DNA of 64,000 bases, taken from positions 62,001 through 126,000 of the forward strand of contig JAZGUH010000087.1 in the NCBI GenBank assembly GCA_037893225.1, given 5' to 3'. The position numbers and the translations under genes were made by a program. A model generated the notes under the pieces. The model worked only from the letters and a program-made list of their open reading frames with translations. It did no database searches and had not been told where the DNA came from. Below are positions 38,924 to 51,672 of this stretch, piece after piece (within the stretch, counting starts at the first letter, position 1; every line of letters starts with the position of its first letter). Origin of the DNA: Hippasteria phrygiana. Its lineage: Eukaryota > Echinodermata > Asteroidea > Valvatida > Goniasteridae.

Positions 38924-39619
38924 GGCTTCCCAGAGTTAAAACTTGTGGAGAAAATTCAAACCTCGCAATGTTTATTTTCTTTCCGGCCAACATCTGTGTG
39001 CATATTACCGTCTATTTATTGCTCCATGCATGTCAAATTCCCTGGGGTATGGACTTGCTTTACTCATTCATAATTGCATGAAATATCAACCAAATACAGT
39101 AATTTTGACATGTATGGATAGCTTAGATCTGGCGCTACATGTTGCAATTATCGGCGGCTTCTTAGAGTTAACACTTGTGGAGAAAATTCAAACCTCGCAA
39201 TGTTTATTTTCTTTCCGGCCAACATCTGTGTACATGTTACCGTCTATTTATTGCTCCATGCCTGTCAAATTCCCTGGGGTATGGACTTGCTTTACTCATT
39301 CATAATTGCATGAAATATCAACCAAATGCAGTAATTTTGACATGTATGTATAGCTTAGATCTGGCGCTACATGTTGCAATCATCGGCGGCTTCCCAGAGT
39401 TAAAACTTGTGGAGAAAATTCAAACCTCGCAATGTTTATTTTCTTTCCGGCCAACATCTGTGTACATGTTACCGTCTATTTATTGCTCCATGCATGTCAA
39501 ATTCCCTGGGGTATGGACTTGCTTTACTCATTCATAATTGCATGAAATATCAACCAAATTCAGTAATTTTGACATGTATGGATAGCTTAGATCTTGCGCT
39601 ACATGTTGCAATTATCGGC
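38924..39619. repeat. Start of right domain: three new-haplotype monomers
   Basis: Three monomers carrying the right-domain set. Two cttccc monomers have ccgg instead of ccag: one is gcatat and followed by aaatacag, the other is tacatg and catgcatg. Between them lies a taacac monomer with attcaaa and catgcc. The aaatacag variant first appears here (near 39094) and then becomes common. atcatc tails become regular before cttccc heads. A private gatcttgcg lies near 39591. Confidence 0.82.
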
Positions 39620-41937
39620 GGCTTCTTAGAGTTAAAACTTGTGGAGAAAATTCAAACCTCGCAATGTTAATTTTCTTTCCGGCCAACATCTGTGTACATA
39701 TTACCGTCTATTTATTGCTCCATGCATGTCAAATTCCCTGGGGTATGGACTTGCTTTATTCATTCATAATTGCATGAAATATCAACCAAATGCAGTATTT
39801 TTGACATGTATGTATAGCTTAGATCTGGCGCTACATGTTGCAATCATCGGCGGCTTCCCAGAGTTAAAACTTGTGGAGAAAATTCAAACCTCGCAATGTT
39901 TATTTTCTTTCCGGCCAACATCTGTGTGCATATTACCGTCTATTTATTGCTCCATGCATGTCAAATTCCCTGGGGTATGGACTTGCTTTACTCATTCATA
40001 ATTGCATGAAATATCAACCAAATACAGTAATTTTGACATGTATGGATAGCTTAGATCTGGCGCTACATGTTGCAATTATCGGCGGCTTCTTAGAGTTAAC
40101 ACTTGTGGAGAAAATTCAAACCTCGCAATGTTTATTTTCTTTCCGGCCAACATCTGTGTACATGTTACCGTCTATTTATTGCTCCATGCCTGTCAAATTC
40201 CCTGGGGTATGGACTTGCTTTACTCATTCATAATTGCATGAAATATCAACCAAATGCAGTAATTTTGACATGTATGTATAGCTTAGATCTGGCGCTACAT
40301 GTTGCAATCATCGGCGGCTTCCCAGAGTTAAAACTTGTGGAGAAAATTCAAACCTCGCAATGTTTATTTTCTTTCCGGCCAACATCTGTGTGCATATTAC
40401 CGTCTATTTATTGCTCCATGCATGTCAAATTCCCTGGGGTATGGACTTGCTTTACTCATTCATAATTGCATGAAATATCAACCAAATACAGTAATTTTGA
40501 CATGTATGGATAGCTTAGATCTGGCGCTACATGTTGCAATTATCGGCGGCTTCTTAGAGTTAACACTTGTGGAGAAAATTCAAACCTCGCAATGTTTATT
40601 TTCTTTCCGGCCAACATCTGTGTACATGTTACCTTCTATTTATTGCTCCATGCCTGTCAAATTCCCTGGGGTATGGACTTGCTTTACTCATTCATAATTG
40701 CATGAAATATCAACCAAATTCAGTAATTTTGACATGTATGGATAGCTTAGATCTGGCGCTACATGTTGCAATTATCGGCGGCTTCTTAGAGTTAAAACTT
40801 GTGGAGAAAATTCAAACCTCGCAATGTTTATTTTCTTTCCGGCCAACATCTGTGTGCATATTACCTTCTATTTATTGCTCCATGCCTGTCAAATTCCCCA
40901 GGGTATGACTTGCTTTACTCATTCATAATTGCATGAAATATCAACCAAATTCAGTAATTTTGACATGTATGGATAGCTTAGATCTGGCGCTACATGTTGC
41001 AATCATCGGCGGCTTCCCAGAGTTAAAACTTGTGGAGAAAATTCAAACCTCGCAATGTTAATTTTCTTTCCGGCCAACATCTGTGTACATATTACCGTCT
41101 ATTTATTGCTCCATGCATGTCAAATTCCCTGGGGTATGGACTTGCTTTATTCATTCATAATTGCATGAAATATCAACCAAATACAGTAATTTTGACATGT
41201 ATGGATAGCTTAGATCTGGCGCTACATGTTGCAATTATCGGCGGCTTCTTAGAGTTAACACTTGTGGAGAAAATTCAAACCTCGCAATGTTAATTTTCTT
41301 TCCGGCCAACATCTGTGTACATGTTACCGTCTATTTATTGCTCCATGCCTGTCAAATTCCCTGGGGTATGGACTTGCTTTACTCATTCATAATTGCATGA
41401 AATATCAACCAAATGCAGTAATTTTGACATGTATGTATAGCTTAGATCTGGCGCTACATGTTGCAATCATCGGCGGCTTCCCAGAGTTAAAACTTGTGGA
41501 AAAAATTCAAACCTCGCAATGTTTATTTTCTTTCCGGCCAACATCTGTGTACATGTTACCGTCTATTTATTGCTCCATGCATGTCAAATTCCCTGGGGTA
41601 TGGACTTGCTTTATTCATTCATAATTGCATGAAATATCAACCAAATGCAGTATTTTTGACATGTATGGATAGCTTAGATCTGGCGCTACATGTTGCAATT
41701 ATCGGCGGCTTCTTAGAGTTAAAACTTGTGGAGAAAATTCAAACCTCGCAATGTTTATTTTCTTTCCGGCCAACATCTGTGTGCATATTACCTTATATTT
41801 ATTGCTCCATGCCTGTCAAATTCCCCAGGGTATGACTTGCTTTACTCATTCATAATTGCATGAAATATCAACCAAATTCAGTAATTTTGACATGTATGGA
41901 TAGCTTAGATCTGGCGCTACATGTTGCAATCATCGGC
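39620..41937. repeat. Partial 14-mer HOR unit (10 monomers)
   Basis: Ten monomers correspond in order to members 5-14 of the unit at 41938-45182, at an offset of 3245 bp. They include the hybrid with a cttctt/taaaac head and an n centre (39620 versus 42865) and a monomer with aaaaaattc (near 41498 versus 44743). Members 1-4 are replaced by the three monomers upstream and an n monomer at 38692. The member at 41243 combines a taacac head and gttaat with a tacatg/catgcc rear, so n characters are being exchanged between monomers. A private ccttatattt lies near 41791. Confidence 0.82.
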
Positions 41938-44900
41938 GGCTTCCCAGACTTAAAACTTGTGCAGAAAATTCAAACCTCGCAATGTTAATTTTCTTTCCGG
42001 CCAACATCTGTGTACATATTACCGTCTATTTATTGCTCCATGCATGTCAAATTCCCTGGGGTATGGACTTGCTTTATTCATTCATAATTGCATGAAATAT
42101 CAACCAAATGCAGTATTTTTGACATGTATGGATAGCTTAGATCTGGCGCTACATGTTGCAATTATCGGCGGCTTCTTAGAGTTAACACTTGTGGAGAAAA
42201 TTCAAACCTCGCAATGTTTATTTTCTTTCCGGCCAACATCTGTGTACATGTTACCGTCTATTTATTGCTCCATGCCTGTCAAATTCCCTGGGGTATGGAC
42301 TTGCTTTACTCATTCATAATTGCATGAAATATCAACCAAATTCAGTAATTTTGACAGGTATGGATAGCTTAGATCTGGCGCTACATGTTGCAATTATCGG
42401 CGGCTTCTTAGAGTTAAAACTTGTGGAGAAAATTCAAACCTCGCAATGTTTATTTTCTTTCCGGCCAACATCTGTGTGCATATTACCTTCTATTTATTGC
42501 TCCATGCATGTCAAATTCCCCAGGGTATGACTTGCTTTACTCATTCATAATTGCATGAAATATCAACCAAATGCAGTAATTTTGACATGTATGGATAGCT
42601 TAGATCTGGCGCTACATGTTGCAATCATCCGCGGCTTCCCAGAGTTAAAACTTGTGGAGAAAATTCAAATCTCGCAATGTTAATTTTCTTTCCGGCCAAC
42701 ATCTGTGTACATATTACCGTCTATTTATTGCTCCATGCATGTCAAATTCCCTGGGGTATGGACTTGCTTTATTCATTCATAATTGCATGAAATATCAACC
42801 AAATACAGTAATTTTGACATGTATGGATAGCTTAGATCTGGCGCTACATGTTGCAATTATCGGCGGCTTCTTAGAGTTAAAACTTGTGGAGAAAATTCAA
42901 ACCTCGCAATGTTAATTTTCTTTCCGGCCAACATCTGTGTACATATTACCGTCTATTTATTGCTCCATGCATGTCAAATTCCCTGGGGTATGGACTTGCT
43001 TTATTCATTCATAATTGCATGAAATATCAACCAAATGCAGTATTTTTGACATGTATGTATAGCTTAGATCTGGCGCTACATGTTGCAATCATCGGCGGCT
43101 TCCCAGAGTTAAAACTTGTGGAGAAAATTCAAACCTCGCAATGTTTATTTTCTTTCCGGCCAACATCTGTGTGCATATTACCGTCTATTTATTGCTCCAT
43201 GCATGTCAAATTCCCTGGGGTATGGACTTGCTTTACTCATTCATAATTGCATGAAATATCAACCAAATACAGTAATTTTGACATGTATGGATAGCTTAGA
43301 TCTGGCGCTACATGTTGCAATTATCGGCGGCTTCTTAGAGTTAACACTTGTGGAGAAAATTCAAACCTCGCAATGTTTATTTTCTTTCCGGCCAACATCT
43401 GTGTACATGTTACCGTCTATTTATTGCTCCATGCCTGTCAAATTCCCTGGGGTATGGACTTGCTTTACTCATTCATAATTGCATGAAATATCAACCAAAT
43501 GCAGTAATTTTGACATGTATGTATAGCTTAGATCTGGCGCTACATGTTGCAATCATCGGCGGCTTCCCAGAGATAAAACTTGTGGAGAAAATTCAAACCT
43601 CGCAATGTTTATTTTCTTTCCGGCCAACATCTGTGTGCATATTACCGTCTATTTATTGTTCCATGCATGTCAAATTCCCTGGGGTATGGACTTGCTTTAC
43701 TCATTCATAATTGCATGAAATATCAACCAAATACAGTAATTTTGACATGTATGGATAGCTTAGATCTGGCGCTACATGTTGCAATTATCGGCGGCTTCTT
43801 AGAGTTAACACTTGTGGAGAAAATTCAAACCTCGCAATGTTTATTTTCTTTCCGGCCAACATCTGTGTACATGTTACCGTCTATTTATTGCTCCATGCCT
43901 GTCAAATTCCCTGGGGTATGGACTTGCTTTACTCATTCATAATTGCATGAAATATCAACCAAATTCAGTAATTTTGACATGTATGGATAGCTTAGATCTG
44001 GCGCTACATGTTGCAATTATCGGCGGCTTCTTAGAGTTAAAACTTGTGGAGAAAATTTAAACCTCGCAATGTTTATTTTCTTTCCGGCCAACATCTGTGT
44101 GCATATTACCTTCTATTTATTGCTCCATGCCTGTCAAATTCCCCAGGGTATGACTTGCTTTACTCATTCATAATTGCATGAAATATCAACCAAATTCAGT
44201 AATTTTGACATGTATGGATAGCTTAGATCTGGCGCTACATGTTGCAATCATCCGCGGCTTCCCAGAGTTAAAACTTGTGGAGAAAATTCAAACCTCGCAA
44301 TGTTAATTTTCTTTCCGGCCAACATCTGTGTACATATTACCGTCTATTTATTGCTCCATGCATGTCAAATTCCCTGGGGTATGGACTTGCTTTATTCATT
44401 CATAATTGCATGAAATATCAACCAAATACAGTAATTTTGACATGTATGGATAGCTTAGATCTGGCGCTACATGTTGCAATTATCGGCGGCTTCTTAGAGT
44501 TAACACTTGTGGAGAAAATTCAAACCTAGCAATTTTTATTTTCTTTCCGGCCAACATCTGTGTACATGTTACCGTCTATTTATTGCTCCATGCCTGTCAA
44601 ATTCCCTGGGGTATGGACTTGCTTTACTCATTCATAATTGCATGAAATATCAACCAAATGCAGTAATTTTGACATGTATGTATAGCTTAGATCTGGCGCT
44701 ACATGTTGCAATCATCGGCGGCTTCCCAGAGTTAAAACTTGTGGAAAAAATTCAAACCTCGCAATGTTTATTTTCTTTCCGGCCAACATCTGTGTACATG
44801 TTACCGTCTATTTATTGCTCCATGCATGTCAAATTCCCTGGGGTATGGACTTGCTTTACTCATTCATAATTGCATGAAATATCAACCAAATTCAGTAATT

Positions 44901-45182
44901 TTGACATGTATGGATAGCTTAGATCTGGCGCTACATGTTGCAATTATCGGCGGCTTCTTAGAGTTAAAACTTGTGGAGAAAATTCAAACCTCGCAATGTT
45001 TATTTTCTTTCCGGCCAACATCTGTGTGCATATTACCTTCTATTTATTGCTCCATGCCTGTCAAATTCCCCAGGGTATGACTTGCTTTACTCATTCATAA
45101 TTGCATGAAATATCAACCAAATTCAGTAATTTTGACATGTATGGATAGCTTAGATCTGGCGCTACATGTTGCAATCATCGGC
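41938..45182. repeat. 14-mer HOR unit, 3245 bp (reference copy)
   Basis: Fourteen monomers (eleven of 232 and three of 231) make 3245 bp. The unit opens with an n monomer marked gacttaaaac and gtgcag, followed by gacaggt near 42352. Members 2-6 and 9-13 follow a similar plan: taacac with ttcag, a ccccag monomer, then an n monomer with aaatacag. The 14-mer is therefore best read as two diverged 7-mers. CCGCGG at 42629 and 44252, 1623 bp apart, marks the same place in each half. Other marks are attttaaacc-like ttaaacc near 44056 and a stop-creating cctagcaa near 44526. Confidence 0.85.
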
Positions 45183-48100
45183 GGCTTCCCAGACTTAAAA
45201 CTTGTGCAGAAAATTCAAACCTCGCAATGTTAATTTTCTTTCCGGCCAACATCTGTGTACATATTACCGTCTATTTATTGCTCCATGCATGTCAAATTCC
45301 CTGGGGTATGGACTTGCTTTATTCATTCATAATTGCATGAAATATCAACCAAATGCAGTATTTTTGACATGTATGGATAGCTTAGATCTGGCGCTACATG
45401 TTGCAATTATCGGCGGCTTCTTAGAGTTAACACTTGTGGAGAAAATTCAAACCTCGCAATGTTTATTTTCTTTCCGGCCAACATCTGTGTACATGTTACC
45501 GTCTATTTATTGCTCCATGCCTGTCAAATTCCCTGGGGTATGGACTTGCTTTACTCATTCATAATTGCATGAAATATCAACCAAATTCAGTAATTTTGAC
45601 AGGTATGGATAGCTTAGATCTGGCGCTACATGTTGCAATTATCGGCGGCTTCTTAGAGTTAAAACTTGTGGAGAAAATTCAAACCTCGCAATGTTTATTT
45701 TCTTTCCGGCCAACATCTGTGTGCATATTACCTTCTATTTATTGCTCCATGCCTGTCAAATTCCCCAGGGTATGACTTGCTTTACTCATTCATAATTGCA
45801 TGAAATATCAACCAAATGCAGTAATTTTGACATGTATGGATAGCTTAGATCTGGCGCTACATGTTGCAATCATCCGCGGCTTCCCAGAGTTAAAACTTGT
45901 GGAGAAAATTCAAACCTCGCAATGTTAATTTTCTTTCCGGCCAACATCTGTGTACATATTACCGTCTATTTATTGCTCCATGCATGTCAAATTCCCTGGG
46001 GTATGGACTTGCTTTATTCATTCATAATTGCATGAAATATCAACCAAATACAGTAATTTTGACATGTATGGATAGCTTAGATCTGGCGCTACATGTTGCA
46101 ATTATCGGCGGCTTCTTAGAGTTAACACTTGTGGAGAAAATTCGAACCTCGCAATGTTAATTTTCTTTCCGGCCAACATCTGTGTACATATTACCGTCTA
46201 TTTATTGCTCCATGCATGTCAAATTCCCTGGGGTATGGACTTGCTTTATTCATTCATAATTGCATGAAATATCAACCAAATGCAGTATTTTTGACATGTA
46301 TGTATAGCTTAGATCTGGCGCTACATGTTGCAATCATCGGCGGCTTCCCAGAGTTAAAACTTGTGGAGAAAATTCAAACCTCGCAATGTTTATTTTCTTT
46401 CCGGCCAACATCTGTGTGCATATTACCGTCTATTTATTGCTCCATGCATGTCAAATTCCCTGGGGTATGGACTTGCTTTACTCATTCATAATTGCATGAA
46501 ATATCAACCAAATACAGTAATTTTGACATGTATGGATAGCTTAGATCTGGCGCTACATGTTGCAATTATCGGCGGCTTCTTAGAGTTAACACTTGTGGAG
46601 AAAATTCAAACCTCGCAATGTTTATTTTCTTTCCGGCCAACATCTGTGTACATGTTACCGTCTATTTATTGCTCCATGCCTGTCAAATTCCCTGGGGTAT
46701 GGACTTGCTTTACTCATTCATAATTGCATGAAATATCAACCAAATGCAGTAATTTTGACATGTATGTATAGCTTAGATCTGGCGCTACATGTTGCAATCA
46801 TCGGCGGCTTCCCAGAGTTAAAACTTGTGGAGAAAATTCAAACCTCGCAATGTTTATTTTCTTTCCGGCCAACATCTGTGTGCATATTACCGTCTATTTA
46901 TTGCTCCATGCATGTCAAATTCCCTGGGGTATGGACTTGCTTTACTCATTCATAATTGCATGAAATATCAACCAAATACAGTAATTTTGACATGTATGGA
47001 TAGCTTAGATCTGGCGCTACATGTTGCAATTATCGGCGGCTTCTTAGAGTTAACACTTGTGGAGAAAATTCAAACCTCGCAATGTTTATTTTCTTTCCGG
47101 CCAACATCTGTGTACATGTTACCGTCTATTTATTGCTCCATGCCTGTCAAATTCCCTGGGGTATGGACTTGCTTTACTCATTCATAATTGCATGAAATAT
47201 CAACCAAATTCAGTAATTTTGACATGTATGGATAGCTTAGATCTGGCGCTACATGTTGCAATTATCGGCGGCTTCTTAGAGTTAAAACTTGTGGAGAAAA
47301 TTTAAACCTCGCAATGTTTATTTTCTTTCCGGCCAACATCTGTGTGCATATTACCTTCTATTTATTGCTCCATGCCTGTCAAATTCCCCAGGGTATGACT
47401 TGCTTTACTCATTCATAATTGCATGAAATATCAACCAAATTCAGTAATTTTGACATGTATGGATAGCTTAGATCTGGCGCTACATGTTGCAATCATCCGC
47501 GGCTTCCCAGAGTTAAAACTTGTGGAGAAAATTCAAACCTCGCAATGTTAATTTTCTTTCCGGCCAACATCTGTGTACATATTACCGTCTATTTATTGCT
47601 CCATGCATGTCAAATTCCCTGGGGTATGGACTTGCTTTATTCATTCATAATTGCATGAAATATCAACCAAATACAGTAATTTTGACATGTATGGATAGCT
47701 TAGATCTGGCGCTACATGTTGCAATTATCGGCGGCTTCTTAGAGTTAACACTTGTGGAGAAAATTCAAACCTCGCAATTTTTATTTTCTTTCCGGCCAAC
47801 ATCTGTGTACATGTTACCGTCTATTTATTGCTCCATGCCTGTCAAATTCCCTGGGGTATGGACTTGCTTTACTCATTCATAATTGCATGAAATATCAACC
47901 AAATGCAGTAATTTTGACATGTATGTATAGCTTAGATCTGGCGCTACATGTTGCAATCATCGGCGGCTTCCCAGAGTTAAAACTTGTGGAAAAAATTCAA
48001 ACCTCGCAATGTTTATTTTCTTTCCGGCCAACATCTGTGTACATGTTACCGTCTATTTATTGCTCCATGCATGTCAAATTCCCTGGGGTATGGACTTGCT

Positions 48101-48428
48101 TTACTCATTCATAATTGCATGAAATATCAACCAAATTCAGTAATTTTGACATGTATGGATAGCTTAGATCTGGCGCTACATGTTGCAATTATCGGCGGCT
48201 TCTTAGAGTTAAAACTTGTGGAGAAAATTCAAACCTCGCAATGTTAATTTTCTTTCCGGCCAACATCTGTGTACATATTACCGTCTATTTATTGCTCCAT
48301 GCATGTCAAATTCCCTGGGGTATGGACTTGCTTTATTCATTCATAATTGCATGAAATATCAACCAAATGCAGTATTTTTGACATGTATGGATAGCTTAGA
48401 TCTGGCGCTACATGTTGCAATTATCGGC
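45183..48428. repeat. 14-mer HOR unit shortened by one monomer
   Basis: It copies 41938-45182 at 3245 bp spacing through member 13, including gacttaaaac/gtgcag, gacaggt near 45598, ttaaacc near 47301 and aaaaaattc near 47988. CCGCGG sites at 45874 and 47497 keep the 7-monomer spacing. The monomer at 48197 has the head of member 14 and the n centre and tail of member 1, so the next gacaggt comes 3014 bp after the last (3245 minus 231). Member 5 (46110) differs from the reference copy in having a taacac head with attcga. Confidence 0.86.
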
Positions 48429-49818
48429 GGCTTCTTAGAGTTAACACTTGTGGAGAAAATTCAAACCTCGCAATGTTTATTTTCTTTCCGGCCAACATCT
48501 GTGTACATGTTACCGTCTATTTATTGCTCCATGCCTGTCAAATTCCCTGGGGTATGGACTTGCTTTACTCATTCATAATTGCATGAAATATCAACCAAAT
48601 TCAGTAATTTTGACAGGTATGGATAGCTTAGATCTGGCGCTACATGTTGCAATTATCGGCGGCTTCTTAGAGTTAAAACTTGTGGAGAAAATTCAAACCT
48701 CGCAATGTTTATTTTCTTTCCGGCCAACATCTGTGTGCATATTACCTTCTATTTATTGCTCCATGCCTGTCAAATTCCCCAGGGTATGACTTGCTTTACT
48801 CATTCATAATTGCATGAAATATCAACCAAATGCAGTAATTTTGACATGTATGGATAGCTTAGATCTGGCGCTACATGTTGCAATCATCGGCGGCTTCCCA
48901 GAGTTAAAACTTGTGGAGAAAATTCAAACCTCGCAATGTTAATTTTCTTTCCGGCCAACATCTGTGTACATATTACCGTCTATTTATTGCTCCATGCATG
49001 TCAAATTCCCTGGGGTATGGACTTGCTTTATTCATTCATAATTGCATGAAATATCAACCAAATACAGTAATTTTGACATGTATGGATAGCTTAGATCTGG
49101 CGCTACATGTTGCAATTATCGGCGGCTTCTTAGAGTTAACACTTGTGGAGAAAATTCGAACCTCGCAATGTTTATTTTCTTTCCGGCCAACATCTGTGTA
49201 CATGTTACCGTCTATTTATTGCTCCATGCCTGTCAAATTCCCTGGGGTATGGACTTGCTTTACTCATTCATAATTACATGAAATATCAACCAAATGCAGT
49301 AATTTTGACATGTATGTATAGCTTAGATCTGGCGCTACATGTTGCAATCATCGGCGGCTTCCCAGAGTTAAAACTTGTGGAGAAAATTCAAACCTCGCAA
49401 TGTTTATTTTCTTTCCGGCCAACATCTGTGTACATGTTACCGTCTATTTATTGCTCCATGCATGTCAAATTCCCTGGGGTATGGACTTGCTTTACTCATT
49501 CATAATTGCATGAAATATCAACCAAATTCAGTAATTTTGACATGTATGGATAGCTTAGATCTGGCGCTACATGTTGCAATTATCGGCGGCTTCTTAGAGT
49601 TAAAACTTGTGGAGAAAATTCAAACCTCGCAATGTTTATTTTCTTTCCGGCCAACATCTGTGTGCATATTACCTTCTATTTATTGCTCCATGCCTGTCAA
49701 ATTCCCCAGGGTATGACTTGCTTTACTCATTCATAATTGCATGAAATATCAACCAAATTCAGTAATTTTGACATGTATGGATAGCTTAGATCTGGCGCTA
49801 CATGTTGCAATCATCGGC
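48429..49818. repeat. Truncated 14-mer HOR unit (6 monomers)
   Basis: Six monomers match members 2, 3, 4, a 5/12 hybrid, 13 and 14 of the 14-mer. The hybrid at 49124 keeps the attcga mark of member 5 in its head and the tacatg/catgcc rear of member 12. A seven-monomer internal deletion by exchange inside this monomer explains the order. gacaggt recurs near 48612. The tail at 48890 reads atcatcggc where the older copies have the CCGCGG form. A private aattacatg lies near 49272. Confidence 0.8.
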
Positions 49819-51672
49819 GGCTTCCCAGAGTTAAAACTTGTGCAGAAAATTCAAACCTCGCAATGTTAATTTTCTTTCCGGCCAACATCTGTGTACATAT
49901 TACCGTCTATTTATTGCTCCATGCCTGTCAAATTCCCTGGGGTATGGACTTGCTTTACTCATTCATAATTGCATGAAATATCAACCAAATGCAGTAATTT
50001 TGACATGTATGTATAGCTTAGATCTGGCGCTACATGTTGCAATCATCGGCGGCTTCCCAGAGTTAAAACTTGTGGAGAAAATTCAAACCTCGCAATGTTT
50101 ATTTTCTTTCCGGCCAACATCTGTGTGCATATTACCGTCTATTTATTGCTCCATGCATGTCAAATTCCCTGGGGTATGGACTTGCTTTACTCATTCATAA
50201 TTGCATGAAATATCAACCAAATACAGTAATTTTGACATGTATAGATAGCTTAGATCTGGCGCTACATGTTGCAATTATCGGCGGCTTCTTAGAGTTAACA
50301 CTTGTGGAGAAAATTCAAACCTCGCAATGTTTATTTTCTTTCCGGCCAACATCTGTGTGCATATTACCTTCTATTTATTGCTCCATGCCTGTCAAATTCC
50401 CCAGGGTATGACTTGCTTTACTCATTCATAATTGCATGAAATATCAACCAAATTCAGTAATTTTGACATGTATGGATAGCTTAGATCTGGCGCTACATGT
50501 TGCAATCATCCGCGGCTTCCCAGAGTTAAAACTTGTGGGGAAAATTCAAACCTCGCAATGTTAATTTTCTTTCCGGCCAACATCTGTGTACATATTACCG
50601 TCTATTTATTGCTCCATGCATGTCAAATTCCCTGGGGTATGGACTTGCTTTATTCATTCATAATTGCATGAAATATCAACCAAATACAGTAATTTTGACA
50701 TGTATGGATAGCTTAGATCTGGCGCTACATGTTGCAATCATCGGCGGCTTCTTAGAGTTAACACTTGTGGAGAAAATTCAAACCTCGCAATGTTTATTTT
50801 CTTTCCGGCCAACATCTGTGTACATGTTACCGTCTATTTATTGCTCCATGCCTGTCAAATTCCCTGGGGTATGGACTTGCTTTACTCATTCATAATTGCA
50901 TGAAATATCAACCAAATGCAGTAATTTTGACATGTATGTATAGCTTAGATCTGGCGCTACATGTTGCAATCATCGGCGGCTTCCCAGAGTTAAAACTTGT
51001 GGAGAAAATTCAAACCTCGCAATGTTTATTTTCTTTCCGGCCAACATCTGTGTACATGTTACCGTCTATTTATTGCTCCATGCCTGTCAAATTCCCTGGG
51101 GTATGGACTTGCTTTACTCATTCATAATTGCATGAAATATCAACCAAATGCAGTAATTTTGACATGTATGTATAGCTTAGATCTGGCGCTACATGTTGCA
51201 ATCATCGGCGGCTTCCCAGAGTTAAAACTTGTGGAGAAAATTCAAACCTCGCAATGTTTATTTTCTTTCCGGCCAACATCTGTGTACATGTTACCGTCTA
51301 TTTATTGCTCCATGCATGTCAAATTCCCTGGGGTATGGACTTGCTTTACTCATTCATAATTGCATGAAATATCAACCAAATTCAGTAAATTTGACATGTA
51401 TGGATAGCTTAGATCTGGCGCTACATGTTGCAATTATCGGCGGCTTCTTAGAGTTAAAACTTGTGGAGAAAATTCAAACCTCGCAATGTTTATTTTCTTT
51501 CCGGCCAACATCTGTGTGCATATTACCTTCTATTTATTGCTCCATGCCTGTCAAATTCCCCAGGGTATGACTTGCTTTACTCATTCATAATTGCATGAAA
51601 TATCAACCAAATTCAGTAATTTTGACATGTATGGATAGCTTAGATCTGGCGCTACATGTTGCAATCATCGGC
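49819..51672. repeat. 8-monomer block, 1854 bp, right-domain haplotypes
   Basis: Eight monomers (two of 231) run from one gtgcag-marked n monomer (49819) to the next (51673). The private tatagatag at about 50239 recurs at about 52093, also 1854 bp on, so the first members are a tandem copy. The n monomer here ends in catgcc, tactcatt and gcag, so only its front half is n-like. CCGCGG is at 50510, followed by gtggggaaaa near 50535. The length equals that of the left-domain 8-mer although the haplotype order is different. Confidence 0.82.
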
